A stretch of DNA of 64,000 nt from Limnohabitans sp. Rim28 (GTDB lineage: Bacteria > Pseudomonadota > Gammaproteobacteria > Burkholderiales > Burkholderiaceae_C), in contig NZ_ALKN02000013.1 in assembly GCF_000293865.2 (NCBI RefSeq), positions 28,993 to 92,992 on the forward strand, read 5' to 3'. Below, one piece after another: positions 27,100-35,949 of the stretch. The position numbers and the translations under genes were made by a program. Numbering within the stretch: the stretch's first letter is position 1; each line of letters opens with the position of its first letter. Under the pieces are notes generated by a model that was not told the origin of the DNA, did not search any database, and worked only from the letters and a program-made list of their open reading frames with translations.

Positions 27100-28395
27100 A
27101 TGAAACTCCTCATTCAAAACGGCCGCGTCATGGACCCTGCCAGTGGCTTTGACCAAATCGGCGACGTGGCGATCGCCGCCGGGCGCATCGTGGCCATGGG
27201 CCAGGCGCCTGCTGACTTCTCTCCCAATCGGGTGATCAACGCCAAGGGGTGCATCGTAGCGCCCGGCTTGGTGGATTTGGCCGCACGCCTGCGCGAGCCC
27301 GGCCAAGAACATGCGGGCATGCTCGAGAGCGAATTGGCCGCAGCCGTGGCCGGTGGCGTGACCAGTTTGGTCTGCCCGCCCGACACCCAGCCCGTGCTCG
27401 ACGAACCCGGTCTGGTGGAGATGCTGCGTTACCGCGCCGAAAAATTGCACCAAGCCCGCGTTCTGCCGCTGGGCGCACTCACGGTGGGCCTCCAAGGCGA
27501 TGTGCTGACCGAAATGGGCCAACTCACGGCGGCCGGTTGCGTGGGTTTCAGTCAGGCCGAGGTGCCGATCCCCAGCACACAGGTGCTCCAACGCGCCTTG
27601 CAATATGCCAGTACCTTTGGATTCACGGTCTGGCTGCGCCCGCAGGAGCTGCATCTGGGCAAGGGCGTGGCCGCCAGCGGTCCATTGGCCACGCGCATGG
27701 GCCTGTCGGGCGTGTCGGTGGCGGCCGAAACCATCGCCCTGCACACCATCTTCGAGCTGGTCCGGTCGACGACAGCGCGTGTGCATCTGTGCCGCATCAG
27801 CAGCGCCCAAGGCGTTGAACTGTTGCGTCAGGCCAAGGCCGAGGGCCTGCCTGTGACGGCCGACGTGAGCATCAATTCGCTGCACCTGACCGATGCCGAC
27901 ATGGGCTACTTTGACAGCCGCGCGCGCCTCACGCCCGTGCTGCGTCAGCAACGTGACCGCGACGCCCTGCGTGCCGGTTTGGCCGACGGCACGCTCGATG
28001 TGCTCGTGTCAGACCACACCCCGGTGGATGCCGACGCCAAGGCCTTGCCCTTTGCCGAAGCCGAACCTGGCGCGACCGGTTTGGAATTGTTGTGGAGCCT
28101 GGCTTTGAAGTGGGGCCAAGATGCCCAACTGCCCGTGACCGATGTGCTGTCGCGCATCACGGCCGACCCGGCCCGCGTGCTGGGCACGACTTTGGGCAGC
28201 TTGCAAGATTCGGTCGGCCATTTGGCGGTGGGCGGCGTGGCCGATGTGTGCGTGTTGACCACCGAAGGCCATTGGTTGGTGGGCGATGCGGCCTTGCGCA
28301 GCCAAGGCAAGAGCACGCCGTTTTCAGGCTATGAATTGCCCGGTCGTGTGTTGGCCACGGTGGTGGGCGGACAAGTGGCCTTCGAAGCCGCTTGA
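27100..28395 (+). CDS. Dihydroorotase-like non-catalytic subunit (PyrC'/PyrX type)
   Basis: A 431-residue amidohydrolase-fold protein. Active dihydroorotases have a metal-binding HXH after the APGLVD segment; here the sequence is APGLVDLAARLREPGQEH, so both histidines are lost (LAARLR). DVLVSDHTPVDADAK is kept. Such inactive homologues act as structural partners of PyrB in pseudomonads (established), and that role is inferred here from the missing ligands and the position next to pyrB. An active pyrC should lie elsewhere in the genome. Confidence 0.88.
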   Translation: MKLLIQNGRVMDPASGFDQIGDVAIAAGRIVAMGQAPADFSPNRVINAKGCIVAPGLVDLAARLREPGQEHAGMLESELAAAVAGGVTSLVCPPDTQPVLDEPGLVEMLRYRAEKLHQARVLPLGALTVGLQGDVLTEMGQLTAAGCVGFSQAEVPIPSTQVLQRALQYASTFGFTVWLRPQELHLGKGVAASGPLATRMGLSGVSVAAETIALHTIFELVRSTTARVHLCRISSAQGVELLRQAKAEGLPVTADVSINSLHLTDADMGYFDSRARLTPVLRQQRDRDALRAGLADGTLDVLVSDHTPVDADAKALPFAEAEPGATGLELLWSLALKWGQDAQLPVTDVLSRITADPARVLGTTLGSLQDSVGHLAVGGVADVCVLTTEGHWLVGDAALRSQGKSTPFSGYELPGRVLATVVGGQVAFEAA

Positions 28396-29156
28396 TGGCA
28401 GGGCGCAGCACCAGCATGGTTTCTTTGGGCGCCGTTTGGAAATTTTTGCGCGGTCTGTGGCATGTGCTGATGGGCATGTGGACGATTTACGTGCGCTTTC
28501 CCCAGTTCAGCCCCGAGCAACGTGAGATGCGCGTGCAAGCGTGGGCACTGCAGTTTTTGGCCTTGTGGGGCGTGCACTTGCGGGTGCTCGGCCAACCTGT
28601 GGCCAACGGCCCCACGCTGATGGTGGCCAACCACATTTCTTGGTTGGACATTTTGGTCATTCACGCGGCCAGGCACTGTCGTTTTGTGTCCAAATCCGAC
28701 ATCCGTGACTGGCCCTTGGTGGGCATGTTGGCCACGGGTGCTGGCACGCTGTACATCGAGCGCACCAGCCGCAAAGATGCGCTGCGCATGGTCCAGGACA
28801 TGGCCGATGCCATGAGGAATGGCGATGTGGTGGCGGTCTTTCCGGAGGGCACCACCAGCGATGGACGCGCGTTGTTGCCTTTTCATGCCAACTTGATTCA
28901 GGCGGCCATACAGGCCGATGCCCCAGTGCAACCCATGTCGATCAAGTTCACCGATGCCCAAACCGGTGAATTGAGTTTTGCGCCTTGTTACATCGGCGAC
29001 GACACCTTGATTGGGTCCATGTGGCGAACCCTGAAATCCAGCCGCATCGAAGCGGTGGTTCATTTTGGAGAACCCCAAACCGCCAACGGCCGGGATCGAC
29101 GCGCTTGGGCGCAGGATCTGCGCCAAGACATCATGCTGTTGCGGGATACGCCCTAG
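28395..29156 (+). CDS. 1-acyl-sn-glycerol-3-phosphate acyltransferase family protein (PlsC-like)
   Basis: A 253-residue membrane-associated acyltransferase. The catalytic block NHISWLDILVI (HX4D) and VFPEGTTSDG are present, with a hydrophobic N-terminal segment. The family acylates lysophosphatidic acid or related lipids. The ATG overlaps the stop of the preceding gene, so it is translated from the pyr operon mRNA. No functional link with pyrimidine synthesis is evident. Confidence 0.9.
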   Translation: MAGRSTSMVSLGAVWKFLRGLWHVLMGMWTIYVRFPQFSPEQREMRVQAWALQFLALWGVHLRVLGQPVANGPTLMVANHISWLDILVIHAARHCRFVSKSDIRDWPLVGMLATGAGTLYIERTSRKDALRMVQDMADAMRNGDVVAVFPEGTTSDGRALLPFHANLIQAAIQADAPVQPMSIKFTDAQTGELSFAPCYIGDDTLIGSMWRTLKSSRIEAVVHFGEPQTANGRDRRAWAQDLRQDIMLLRDTP

Positions 29157-29191
29157 GGCCTTGGCCGACCAACCACCGTTTTGGCGCTTGT

Positions 29192-30352
29192 TCAGACCAA
29201 CTTGACCGGTTGGTATTTGGGGTCGGTGTGCTCGCAAGCCTCGGCCTTGGCACAAGGCATCTGGCACAGACCCCGGTCGGTGACTGGGCAGGTGCGGTTG
29301 AAAGTCACCACATGGTCCACTTCGGCGCGAATGCCGATCCACTCGCCCAGCTTGTGGTCGTGGTGGCTGGGGACGTGGGCCATCAACAGGTCACCGCTGG
29401 CCAAGCGCAGGGTGTACAGAAATTCAGAACCACGGAAGGCTTTGCGGATGATTTCTGCCTTCACCGGCGCGTCGTCGTCGTGCACGATGTCATCGGCGCG
29501 CAAAAGCACGTCGCATTGGCCATCCTCAAACACGCAGGGCAGGGGGCATTCGGCCACATCCTTGAGTTCACCCACAGGGGTGCTCACCCAAATGTGCCCG
29601 TCCACCTCACGCAGGGTGGCGGGGGTGAACACGCCGTGTCCAATGAAGTCGGCCACAAAACGGGTGGCGGGGCGGTGGTAGAGGCTGTAGGCATCGTCCC
29701 ACTGGTGCAGTTGCCCTTCGCTCATGACACCGATCACATCGCCAATGGCAAAGGCTTCAAGTTGGTCGTGCGTGACCAACAAGGCGGTGGCTTGGGCGGC
29801 CTTGAGGATGTTGCGCACCTCTTGCGCCAAGCGTTCACGCAGGTCGATGTCCAGGTTGGAAAAAGGCTCGTCCAACAGCAGCAGGTCGGGCCGAGGGGCC
29901 AAAGCACGGGCCAAGGCCACGCGTTGCTGTTGGCCGCCTGACAACTCGTGCGCAAAACGTTTGTCAGCGCCGTTCAGACCCACCAAATCCAGCACCTCGG
30001 CCACGCGGTGTTGGCGCTCGGTTTTGCTCAGGTGCGCCAAGCCAAAGCCCACATTGCGGCCCACGTCCATGTGGGGGAACAAGGCGTAATCCTGGAAAAC
30101 CATGCCGATGCGGCGGCTTTCTGCGGGTTCGGTGTGTTGCGCGTCGCTGACCACGCGGTCAGACAGCAGCACTTGACCGCCAGAAACTGGCTCCAGTCCG
30201 GCCACGGCCCTGAGCAAACTGGTCTTGCCACAGCCTGATGGGCCAATCAAAACACCAATGTCACCGACCTTGAGGCTCAGGTTGACACCTTGCACCGCAG
30301 GCGAGGTGCTGCCGGGGTAACGGATGTCCAGTTGGCGCAGTTCGAGAAACAT
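29192..30352 (-). CDS. Iron(III)-type ABC transporter ATP-binding protein with a cysteine-rich tail
   Basis: A 386-residue FbpC/PotA-like ATPase. Walker A is GPSGCGKTSL, the signature LSGGQQQRVALARAL, and Walker B LLLLDEPFSNLD; a TOBE-like C-terminal part follows. The last 40 residues hold four cysteines (TCPVTDRGLC, then C-X3-C-X5-C), not part of the standard fold. It is divergent from the permease gene 47 bases away. No periplasmic binding protein is in the window. The substrate is probably ferric iron, by family resemblance. Confidence 0.88.
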   Translation of the reverse strand: MFLELRQLDIRYPGSTSPAVQGVNLSLKVGDIGVLIGPSGCGKTSLLRAVAGLEPVSGGQVLLSDRVVSDAQHTEPAESRRIGMVFQDYALFPHMDVGRNVGFGLAHLSKTERQHRVAEVLDLVGLNGADKRFAHELSGGQQQRVALARALAPRPDLLLLDEPFSNLDIDLRERLAQEVRNILKAAQATALLVTHDQLEAFAIGDVIGVMSEGQLHQWDDAYSLYHRPATRFVADFIGHGVFTPATLREVDGHIWVSTPVGELKDVAECPLPCVFEDGQCDVLLRADDIVHDDDAPVKAEIIRKAFRGSEFLYTLRLASGDLLMAHVPSHHDHKLGEWIGIRAEVDHVVTFNRTCPVTDRGLCQMPCAKAEACEHTDPKYQPVKLV

Positions 30353-30399
30353 GCGCTTGATTGTAGGCAGGTTGATCTGCGCTCCTACAATCCACGCCT

Positions 30400-32031
30400 A
30401 TGCTGACCACTTTGGCCCGCCGTTTATCGGGCCTTCCTTCCTTGCTCTTTGCCCTGCTGGCGCTGGCCTTGGCCTTGCCGGTCTTGGCTGTGCTGGGCTC
30501 GTGGCTGCAGTGGAGCGGCCAAAGTGCCGACATCTTGCTGGAGATGGCCCGCACGGTGCTGCCCGATTACGCGCTGACCACGCTGGGTCTGTGCCTGATG
30601 GTGGCGGTGGGCGTGACGGTGCTGGGCTTGGCCACGGCGGCGCTGGTCACACTGTTTGATTTTCCAGGGCGCGGCGTCTTTGAATGGCTGCTGCTTTTGC
30701 CGCTCGCCATGCCGGCCTATGTGGTGGCTTATGCTTATACCGACTTTTTGCAGTTCAGCGGGCCGCTGCAGGTGGCCCTGCGTGAGGCGCTGGGTTTGCA
30801 GGGCCGCTTGTGGCCTGACGTGCGCAGCGTCTGGGGTGCGGCGCTGGTGTTCACGCTGTCGCTGTACCCGTATGTGTATTTGCTGGCCCGCACGGCTTTG
30901 GTGGAGCGTGCTTCAGGCTTGATGGAAGCGGCCCGGTTGCTGGGTGCGCCTTTGTCTCGTCGCATCCGAGAAATTGCCTTGCCTTTGGCCCGCCCGGCTG
31001 TGGCTGCGGGCGTGGCACTGGCCCTCATGGAAACCTTGGCCGACTTTGGCGTGTCCAGTTACTTCGGCATCCAGACCTTCACTGCCGGCATCTACAAAGC
31101 CTGGCTGTCCATGGACAACCGCATTGCAGCCGCCCAGTTGGCCACCGTGCTGCTGGCCGTGGTGGTGGTTTTGTTGCAATTGGAGCAACGCGCCCAAAAG
31201 CGGATGCGCTTCAACCAAGGGCGCGGTGCACGCCAGGGCTCGGCCGAAGCCCAGCCTGTGCAGCTGCACGGCATGCGCCGCGTGCTGGCGTGGACAGTCT
31301 GCAGCTTGCCTGTGTTGCTGGGCTTTGTGTTGCCCGTGCTCATCATGCTCAGGGCCTTTGTGGGGGAAACCACTGAAATGCCGTGGGAGCGCTTTGGCCA
31401 ATGGGCCTGGACCAGCTTGCGCCTGGGCGCCATCACGGCGGTGCTGGCCGTGGGCGTGGCGCTGGCGCTGGCATTCAGTGTGCGCACCCGCGCTGATCGC
31501 ATCAGCCAAGGCGCGATCCAGCTGGTGGGTTTGGGTTACGCCATACCGGGTGCGGTCGTTGTGGTCGGTTTGCTGTTGCCACTGGGTTGGCTCCAGCAAG
31601 TTTGGCCCGCCTCGTCTGCAGGCGCTTGGATCACGGCCACTTCTTTGGGTTTGGTGTGGGCTTATTTGGTGCGTTTTTGCGCGGTGGCCTTGCAATCTGT
31701 GCAAAGCGGCTATGCGCGCATTCCGGCCAGCCTGGACGATTCGGCCCGCATGCTGGGCGTGACCGGTTGGGGCCTGATGCGCCGGGTGCACATGCCCTTG
31801 CTGCGGCGCACCACCGTTGCTGCGGCCTTGCTGGTGTTTGTGGATGTGATGAAGGAGTTGCCCGCCACCATGGTGTTGCGCCCCTTCAACAGTGACACCC
31901 TGGCCGTGGTGGCTTACCAGTTGGCGCGCGATGAGCGCTTGGGCGAAGCGGCTTTGCCCTCGTTGGCGCTGGTGCTGGTGGGCTTGATTCCGGTGATTTT
32001 GCTCAGCCGGACTTTGCGGCAGCCCTCATAA
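30400..32031 (+). CDS. Iron(III)-type ABC transporter permease, fused double-domain
   Basis: A 543-residue integral membrane protein with about 12 hydrophobic segments in two homologous halves, the FbpB layout. Each half has an EAA-like loop: EAARLLGAPLSRRIREIALP and DDSARMLGVTGWGLMRRVHM. It pairs with the divergent ATPase. TACAAT at 30386-30391 is only eight bases before the ATG, so the leader must be extremely short if that box is used. Confidence 0.9.
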   Translation: MLTTLARRLSGLPSLLFALLALALALPVLAVLGSWLQWSGQSADILLEMARTVLPDYALTTLGLCLMVAVGVTVLGLATAALVTLFDFPGRGVFEWLLLLPLAMPAYVVAYAYTDFLQFSGPLQVALREALGLQGRLWPDVRSVWGAALVFTLSLYPYVYLLARTALVERASGLMEAARLLGAPLSRRIREIALPLARPAVAAGVALALMETLADFGVSSYFGIQTFTAGIYKAWLSMDNRIAAAQLATVLLAVVVVLLQLEQRAQKRMRFNQGRGARQGSAEAQPVQLHGMRRVLAWTVCSLPVLLGFVLPVLIMLRAFVGETTEMPWERFGQWAWTSLRLGAITAVLAVGVALALAFSVRTRADRISQGAIQLVGLGYAIPGAVVVVGLLLPLGWLQQVWPASSAGAWITATSLGLVWAYLVRFCAVALQSVQSGYARIPASLDDSARMLGVTGWGLMRRVHMPLLRRTTVAAALLVFVDVMKELPATMVLRPFNSDTLAVVAYQLARDERLGEAALPSLALVLVGLIPVILLSRTLRQPS

Positions 32032-32233
32032 AGCTTGGGTGGCTTTAGCTGAATCTGTGCATAAGCAAAGAACAAATCAATGGTTTGAAGTCTTCTCGAA
32101 AATGGCCACAATGTGCTTTTGCCGCATGCAGCGGCTACAGCGTGGCCTGCGATGGCTGCCCCAAAAAAAGAAACATCGCCTGGATATTGGACAATTGTGC
32201 GAAATCCATGCCCATCCAATTGGAAGCCAACCC

Positions 32234-32563
32234 ATGCCCGCCAAAGCCCCAGTTGACGACAGCGTCTTGACCGACTCTGAAGAAGTCTTTGAAAAAGCCG
32301 CAGAGGTGTTTCGCGTGATGTCTGCGCCCATGCGTCTGCGCATCATCAGTGCGCTGTGCAATGCCGAGAAAAACGTCGGTGAGTTGCTGGCCGAAATCGA
32401 CACCACGCAGCCCAATATGTCACAGCACCTGAACACGCTTTACCAAGCTGGGGTGGTCGGTAAGCGCCGCGATGGCGTACAAATTTATTACCGGATCATC
32501 AATGAGAGGGTAGTGATGCTCTGTCGGACGGTGTGCGTCCAGATCGCCAGCGAGTCCGATTGA
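32234..32563 (+). CDS. soxR: ArsR-family sulfur-oxidation regulator SoxR
   Basis: A 109-residue winged-helix repressor. The HTH is NVGELLAEIDTTQPNMSQHLNTL. Cysteines are at residues 42, 97 and 101; a C-terminal redox or persulfide pair fits SoxR-type sensors that derepress sox genes when sulfide or thiosulfate is present. ATG 32234 gives the family-like N-terminus; an open frame continues upstream with no better start. The 202-base gap before it contains CCAATTGG (32214-32221) but no gene. Name is by family and context. Confidence 0.78.
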   Translation: MPAKAPVDDSVLTDSEEVFEKAAEVFRVMSAPMRLRIISALCNAEKNVGELLAEIDTTQPNMSQHLNTLYQAGVVGKRRDGVQIYYRIINERVVMLCRTVCVQIASESD

Positions 32564-32648
32564 AAGGCAAGCGTCAGTTTCAAGTCGGGTTTTCACGGGC
32601 ATGGAATCGGCTTTGACGCGACTAATATCCATACTTAAGGAGAAACGA

Positions 32649-33059
32649 ATGAAAAGAAATCTGTTGTTGCTGATCGGCCTGTTGGTCACAACCCTTTCCT
32701 GGGCCGACATCAAGGTGGTTTACCACCTGAGTGAGGGCATTCCTCAGGCATCTCGGGCGATCGGCAACATCCGCAACCACTTGGCAGCCGACCCCAAGGT
32801 CAAGATCGTGGTGGTCGCCCATGGACTGGGCATCGACTTTTTGCTGGATGGCGCTGTCAACCAAATGGACCAAGCCTTTGCCGGGGGCGTGAGCGATTTG
32901 GCCAACAAAGGGGTGGAGTTTCGCGTTTGCAACAACACCTTGGTGGCCCGCAAAATTTCAACCGACAAGTTGTTGATGGAAGCCAAAGTGGTGCCAGCAG
33001 GCGTGGCCGAAGTGGCCACATTGCAAGCCAAGCAAGGCTATGTTTATTTGCGTCCCTGA
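32649..33059 (+). CDS. Periplasmic DsrE/DsrF-like protein
   Basis: A 136-residue protein with signal peptide MKRNLLLLIGLLVTTLSWA. The DsrE-like fold shows KVVYHLSEGIPQASRAIGNI, VKIVVVAHGLGIDFLLDG and the conserved Cys block GVEFRVCNNTL. Cytoplasmic DsrE relatives carry sulfane sulfur on a cysteine; exported versions are frequent in sox loci. It probably binds or shuttles sulfur in the periplasm. AAGGAG precedes the ATG. Confidence 0.85.
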   Translation: MKRNLLLLIGLLVTTLSWADIKVVYHLSEGIPQASRAIGNIRNHLAADPKVKIVVVAHGLGIDFLLDGAVNQMDQAFAGGVSDLANKGVEFRVCNNTLVARKISTDKLLMEAKVVPAGVAEVATLQAKQGYVYLRP

Positions 33060-33085
33060 ATGGGCTGGGTGAAACCAGCAAAGCA

Positions 33086-33099
33086 TTGATTTTTATCGA
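33086..33099. promoter_or_regulatory. FNR-like box in the fccA leader
   Basis: TTGAT-TTTT-ATCGA matches the FNR consensus TTGAT-N4-ATCAA at nine of ten positions. It is identical at 13 of 14 positions, spacer included, to the perfect box upstream of cytochrome c4 (62666-62679). It ends nine bases before the fccA start and touches the ribosome-binding site. Confidence 0.45.
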
Positions 33100-33108
33100 G
33101 GAAAACCC

Positions 33109-33417
33109 ATGAAGATGAAACACCTTTTGGCAGCGGCCAGCCTGGTCGCCGTGTCAGGTCTGGCGCAAGCCCAGATTGATCCCCTGCAGGCGCGTAGCTT
33201 GGCCGCTTCTTGCGCGGCCTGCCACGGCACCGATGGCCGAGCTCAGCCGGGCATGATTTCCCTGGCAGGGTCCAATAAGAATGACATGGTCAAAAAAATG
33301 CAAGATTACAAAGCCGGTCGCGTACCCGCTGCCACGATCATGCACCAGCTCGCCAAGGGCTACACAGATGAGCAAATCGAAGCCATTGCGGTTTATTTTG
33401 CAGCCCAAAAACGATAA
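33109..33417 (+). CDS. fccA: Flavocytochrome c sulfide dehydrogenase, cytochrome subunit (FccA/SoxE type)
   Basis: A 102-residue monohaem class I cytochrome c. The signal peptide MKMKHLLAAASLVAVSGLAQ is followed by the haem site CAACHGTDGRAQPGM. A Met-containing C-terminal half (AATIMHQLAKGYTDEQIEAI) supplies the sixth ligand. It lies 11 bases before the flavoprotein gene and is the probable electron acceptor for sulfide oxidation by it. A free c-type cytochrome role is the alternative. Confidence 0.82.
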   Translation: MKMKHLLAAASLVAVSGLAQAQIDPLQARSLAASCAACHGTDGRAQPGMISLAGSNKNDMVKKMQDYKAGRVPAATIMHQLAKGYTDEQIEAIAVYFAAQKR

Positions 33418-33428
33418 GGAAAACTGTC

Positions 33429-34703
33429 ATGCAACGTCGTCATTTTTTACAAACCGGCTCCGCTTTGGGTGCCATGGGCATGGTTTCGGGTTGCGCCACC
33501 ATCGGTGGCGGCAGTGGGCCTAAAGTGGTGGTCATCGGTGGCGGTTATGCCGGCGCCACGGCAGCCAAATACTTGCGCATGTGGTCGGACCACAAAATCC
33601 AGGTCACCCTGGTTGAGCCCAATAATGCCTTCATCTCTTGCCCCATCTCCAACTTGGTGCTCGGCGGCAGCAAGACGATGGCCGACATCACCACCCCCTA
33701 TGACAACCTGACCAAGCGCCACGGCGTCAAGATCATCCAGGACCGCGTCAACACCATTGACGCCGACAAGCGCATCGTTAAATTGGCGGGCGGCACTGAG
33801 CTGAGCTATGACCGCCTGATCGTTTCGCCCGGTGTGGACTTCATGTGGGAGACCTTGCCCGGCATGAACCGTGCTGGCGCCAAAGAGCAAGTGATGCACG
33901 CCTGGAAGGCGGGCGAGCAAACCCTGACCCTGCGCAAGCAACTTGAAGCCATGCCCGATGGCGGCGTGTTTGCCATGTCCATTCCCTTGGCGCCTTACCG
34001 CTGCCCTCCCGGCCCTTACGAGCGCGCCTGCCAGGTGGCCGACTATTTCACCAGAGCCAAACCCAAGAGCAAGGTCTTGATTTTGGACGCCAACGACGAC
34101 GTCACCTCTAAGCCTGCTTTGTTCAAGAAGGCTTGGACCGACCGCTACAAAGGCATCATCGAGTACCGCAGCAAGCACAACGTGACCGATGTGGATGTGG
34201 CCAACAAGACCTTGAAGTTCGAGTTCAACGAAGACGTCAAGGCCAGTGTGCTGAACGTGATTCCTTCCATGCGTGCGGGTGACATCGCTGTGAACGCAGG
34301 CTTGGCCACCGCCAACAAACGCTGGTGCGAAGTGGACTTCTTGACGTTTGAGTCGAAAGCCGCCAAGAACGTGCATGTGTTGGGCGATTCGATCCAAGTC
34401 GCTCCTTTGATGCCCAAGTCTGGCCACATGGCCAACCAACATGGCAAGACCTGCGCGGCAGCGGTCATTGCTTTGTTGATGGACAAACAGGTCAACAACA
34501 TGCCTGTCTACAACAACACCTGCTACAGCTTTGTCAGCAGCAAAGACGTGGTTCATGTGGCCAGCGTGCACCGCTACGATGCCGAGAGAAAGACCATGCT
34601 GACCGTGCCCGGCTCGGGCGGCGTTTCGAGCGCTGCCAATGAGCTGGAAGGCATCTACGCCTTGTCTTGGGCGCAAAACATCTGGGCCGATATACTGGCT
34701 TGA
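33429..34703 (+). CDS. fccB: Flavocytochrome c sulfide dehydrogenase, flavoprotein subunit (FccB/SoxF)
   Basis: A 424-residue FAD-dependent disulfide-reductase-fold enzyme. A Tat signal (MQRRHFLQTGSALGAMG) precedes the FAD motif VVVIGGGYAGATAAKYL. Redox cysteines are seen in NAFISCPISNLVLGG and in GTC/KTCAAAVIAL-type surroundings near residue 338. APYRCPPGPYERACQVADYF is typical of FccB. It oxidises sulfide to sulfur in the periplasm and passes electrons to the cytochrome subunit encoded just upstream. A strong terminator follows. Confidence 0.93.
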   Translation: MQRRHFLQTGSALGAMGMVSGCATIGGGSGPKVVVIGGGYAGATAAKYLRMWSDHKIQVTLVEPNNAFISCPISNLVLGGSKTMADITTPYDNLTKRHGVKIIQDRVNTIDADKRIVKLAGGTELSYDRLIVSPGVDFMWETLPGMNRAGAKEQVMHAWKAGEQTLTLRKQLEAMPDGGVFAMSIPLAPYRCPPGPYERACQVADYFTRAKPKSKVLILDANDDVTSKPALFKKAWTDRYKGIIEYRSKHNVTDVDVANKTLKFEFNEDVKASVLNVIPSMRAGDIAVNAGLATANKRWCEVDFLTFESKAAKNVHVLGDSIQVAPLMPKSGHMANQHGKTCAAAVIALLMDKQVNNMPVYNNTCYSFVSSKDVVHVASVHRYDAERKTMLTVPGSGGVSSAANELEGIYALSWAQNIWADILA

Positions 34704-34740
34704 TGCACCATTTGCGTGGCCACGTGCCACGCCATTGATA

Positions 34741-34777
34741 AAACGCCGCAGTCTTGGACTGGCGGCGTTTTTTTTGG
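34741..34777 (+). terminator. Rho-independent terminator after fccB
   Basis: AAACGCCGC (34741-34749) pairs with GCGGCGTTT (34762-34770), with an inner AGTC/GACT stem and TTG loop, followed by a run of T. It ends the soxR-to-fccB segment before the convergent soxT-like gene. Confidence 0.9.
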
Positions 34778-34783
34778 GGTGAA

Positions 34784-35848
34784 TTACATGGCCCAGCCCA
34801 TGCTGCGGTGGATGCGCCAAGAGATGCCCGCGCCCAACCAAATGGCGATCAGCGTGAGCCAAGCGGTGACCGAGAAAATGGAACCCCCGGTCAAGCCAGC
34901 GCCCACGGTGCAGCCGCCCGCCAAGACGGCTCCAAAACCCATGAGGACAGCGCCTGTCAAGTAATGACCGAGTTTGTTCTCGGTTTTGAAGCCTTCAAAT
35001 TTGAATTCACCGCCGACCAAGGCGCCCAACAAAGAGCCGACAAATGTGGCGGGCAATAAACCGGCATCAAAACCCAGGCTGGGCGATGTGGCGCTGGACA
35101 GCACCCGCATCAACATTTCTGCCGATGCGCTGCTGAAGCTCAGGCTTTGGATTTGAATGGCTTCAAACGACTGTGTCGCGATGGCCTGGGTCAAGCCCCA
35201 GCCCAGAGCGATGCTCAATCCCGTGACCAGTGCAAATGCGGCCAAGCCCCAGCGCTGGGGATGTGTTTTGAAGAAAAAGTAAAAACCGGTGGCGAGGGCC
35301 AACAAAGCCAGAGCCAGGCCACCCGTAGCGCCAAGCCCTGTGATGTGCAGCAAGTCGCGCGACGGACCACCATCCACAGGCCACCAGCCTGCCAAGGCTT
35401 TGCGAGCGGGCGCCAACCAGCCAGCGATGCTGGCTTGAACCGTGACCGCGAAGACCAAACCAGCCAACAAGGCACGCATGTTGCCGTTGGCCGACAAGAT
35501 CAGCAAACGGCTGGCGCAGCCGCGGGTCAGGATCATGCCGGCACCAAAAAACAAGCCCCCCAAAACAGCGCCTGAAATGCTGGCAGGCATGGCGATGTAG
35601 CGGGCGTCTGCAGGCTTGAGTCCACCCATGAACACCAAAGCCTGTACACCCACCAGGCAAGCCCCAAATGCCAGCCACCAGACGCTGAACCGATCGCGCG
35701 CCTGACCCTCGCAGCATTCAATCACGGCCGCACGGGCGCAAAATCGGCTGCGCTGGGCCGCGAAACCGAAAATGAAACCCACCAGGGCACCGGCCATGGC
35801 CAATACTTGGGTGTCGCCCCAGGTTTCGATCAAGCTTGCGAGATTCAC
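34784..35848 (-). CDS. YeeE/YedE-family sulfur-compound transporter (SoxT-like)
   Basis: About 354 residues with roughly nine membrane segments. Cysteines sit in the conserved motifs RSRFCARAAVIECC, TRGCASRLLIL and LAGGCTVGAGLTGGS, which in the thiosulfate transporter TsuA line the substrate path. Sox loci often contain such a SoxT gene for sulfur-compound uptake. The GTG at 35848 has GGAG six bases upstream; a TTG at 35860 is the alternative. It is divergent from the thioredoxin gene. Confidence 0.85.
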   Translation of the reverse strand: MNLASLIETWGDTQVLAMAGALVGFIFGFAAQRSRFCARAAVIECCEGQARDRFSVWWLAFGACLVGVQALVFMGGLKPADARYIAMPASISGAVLGGLFFGAGMILTRGCASRLLILSANGNMRALLAGLVFAVTVQASIAGWLAPARKALAGWWPVDGGPSRDLLHITGLGATGGLALALLALATGFYFFFKTHPQRWGLAAFALVTGLSIALGWGLTQAIATQSFEAIQIQSLSFSSASAEMLMRVLSSATSPSLGFDAGLLPATFVGSLLGALVGGEFKFEGFKTENKLGHYLTGAVLMGFGAVLAGGCTVGAGLTGGSIFSVTAWLTLIAIWLGAGISWRIHRSMGWAM

Positions 35849-35856
35849 GAATTTCT

Positions 35857-35871
35857 CCAATAATTCATTGG
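35857..35871. promoter_or_regulatory. Inverted repeat in the soxT-like / thioredoxin divergent region
   Basis: CCAAT (35857-35861) and ATTGG (35867-35871) flank AATTC. The repeat lies just ahead of the soxT-like start and in the 101-base divergent region. A CCAATTGG palindrome also precedes soxR. The repeat is short, so the evidence is modest. Confidence 0.3.
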
Positions 35872-35949
35872 TTTCTTATATTTATGGGGGCCGAGTTGTC
35901 CAAACCTGTGGCCAACGCAAAACCCGCTATTGTCCACTTTCTTAAATCC

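Noticed and set aside
33447..34862. 471-codon open frame antisense to fccB
   Set aside because: It spans the fccB terminator and has His/Gly-rich antisense composition; fccB itself is well supported.
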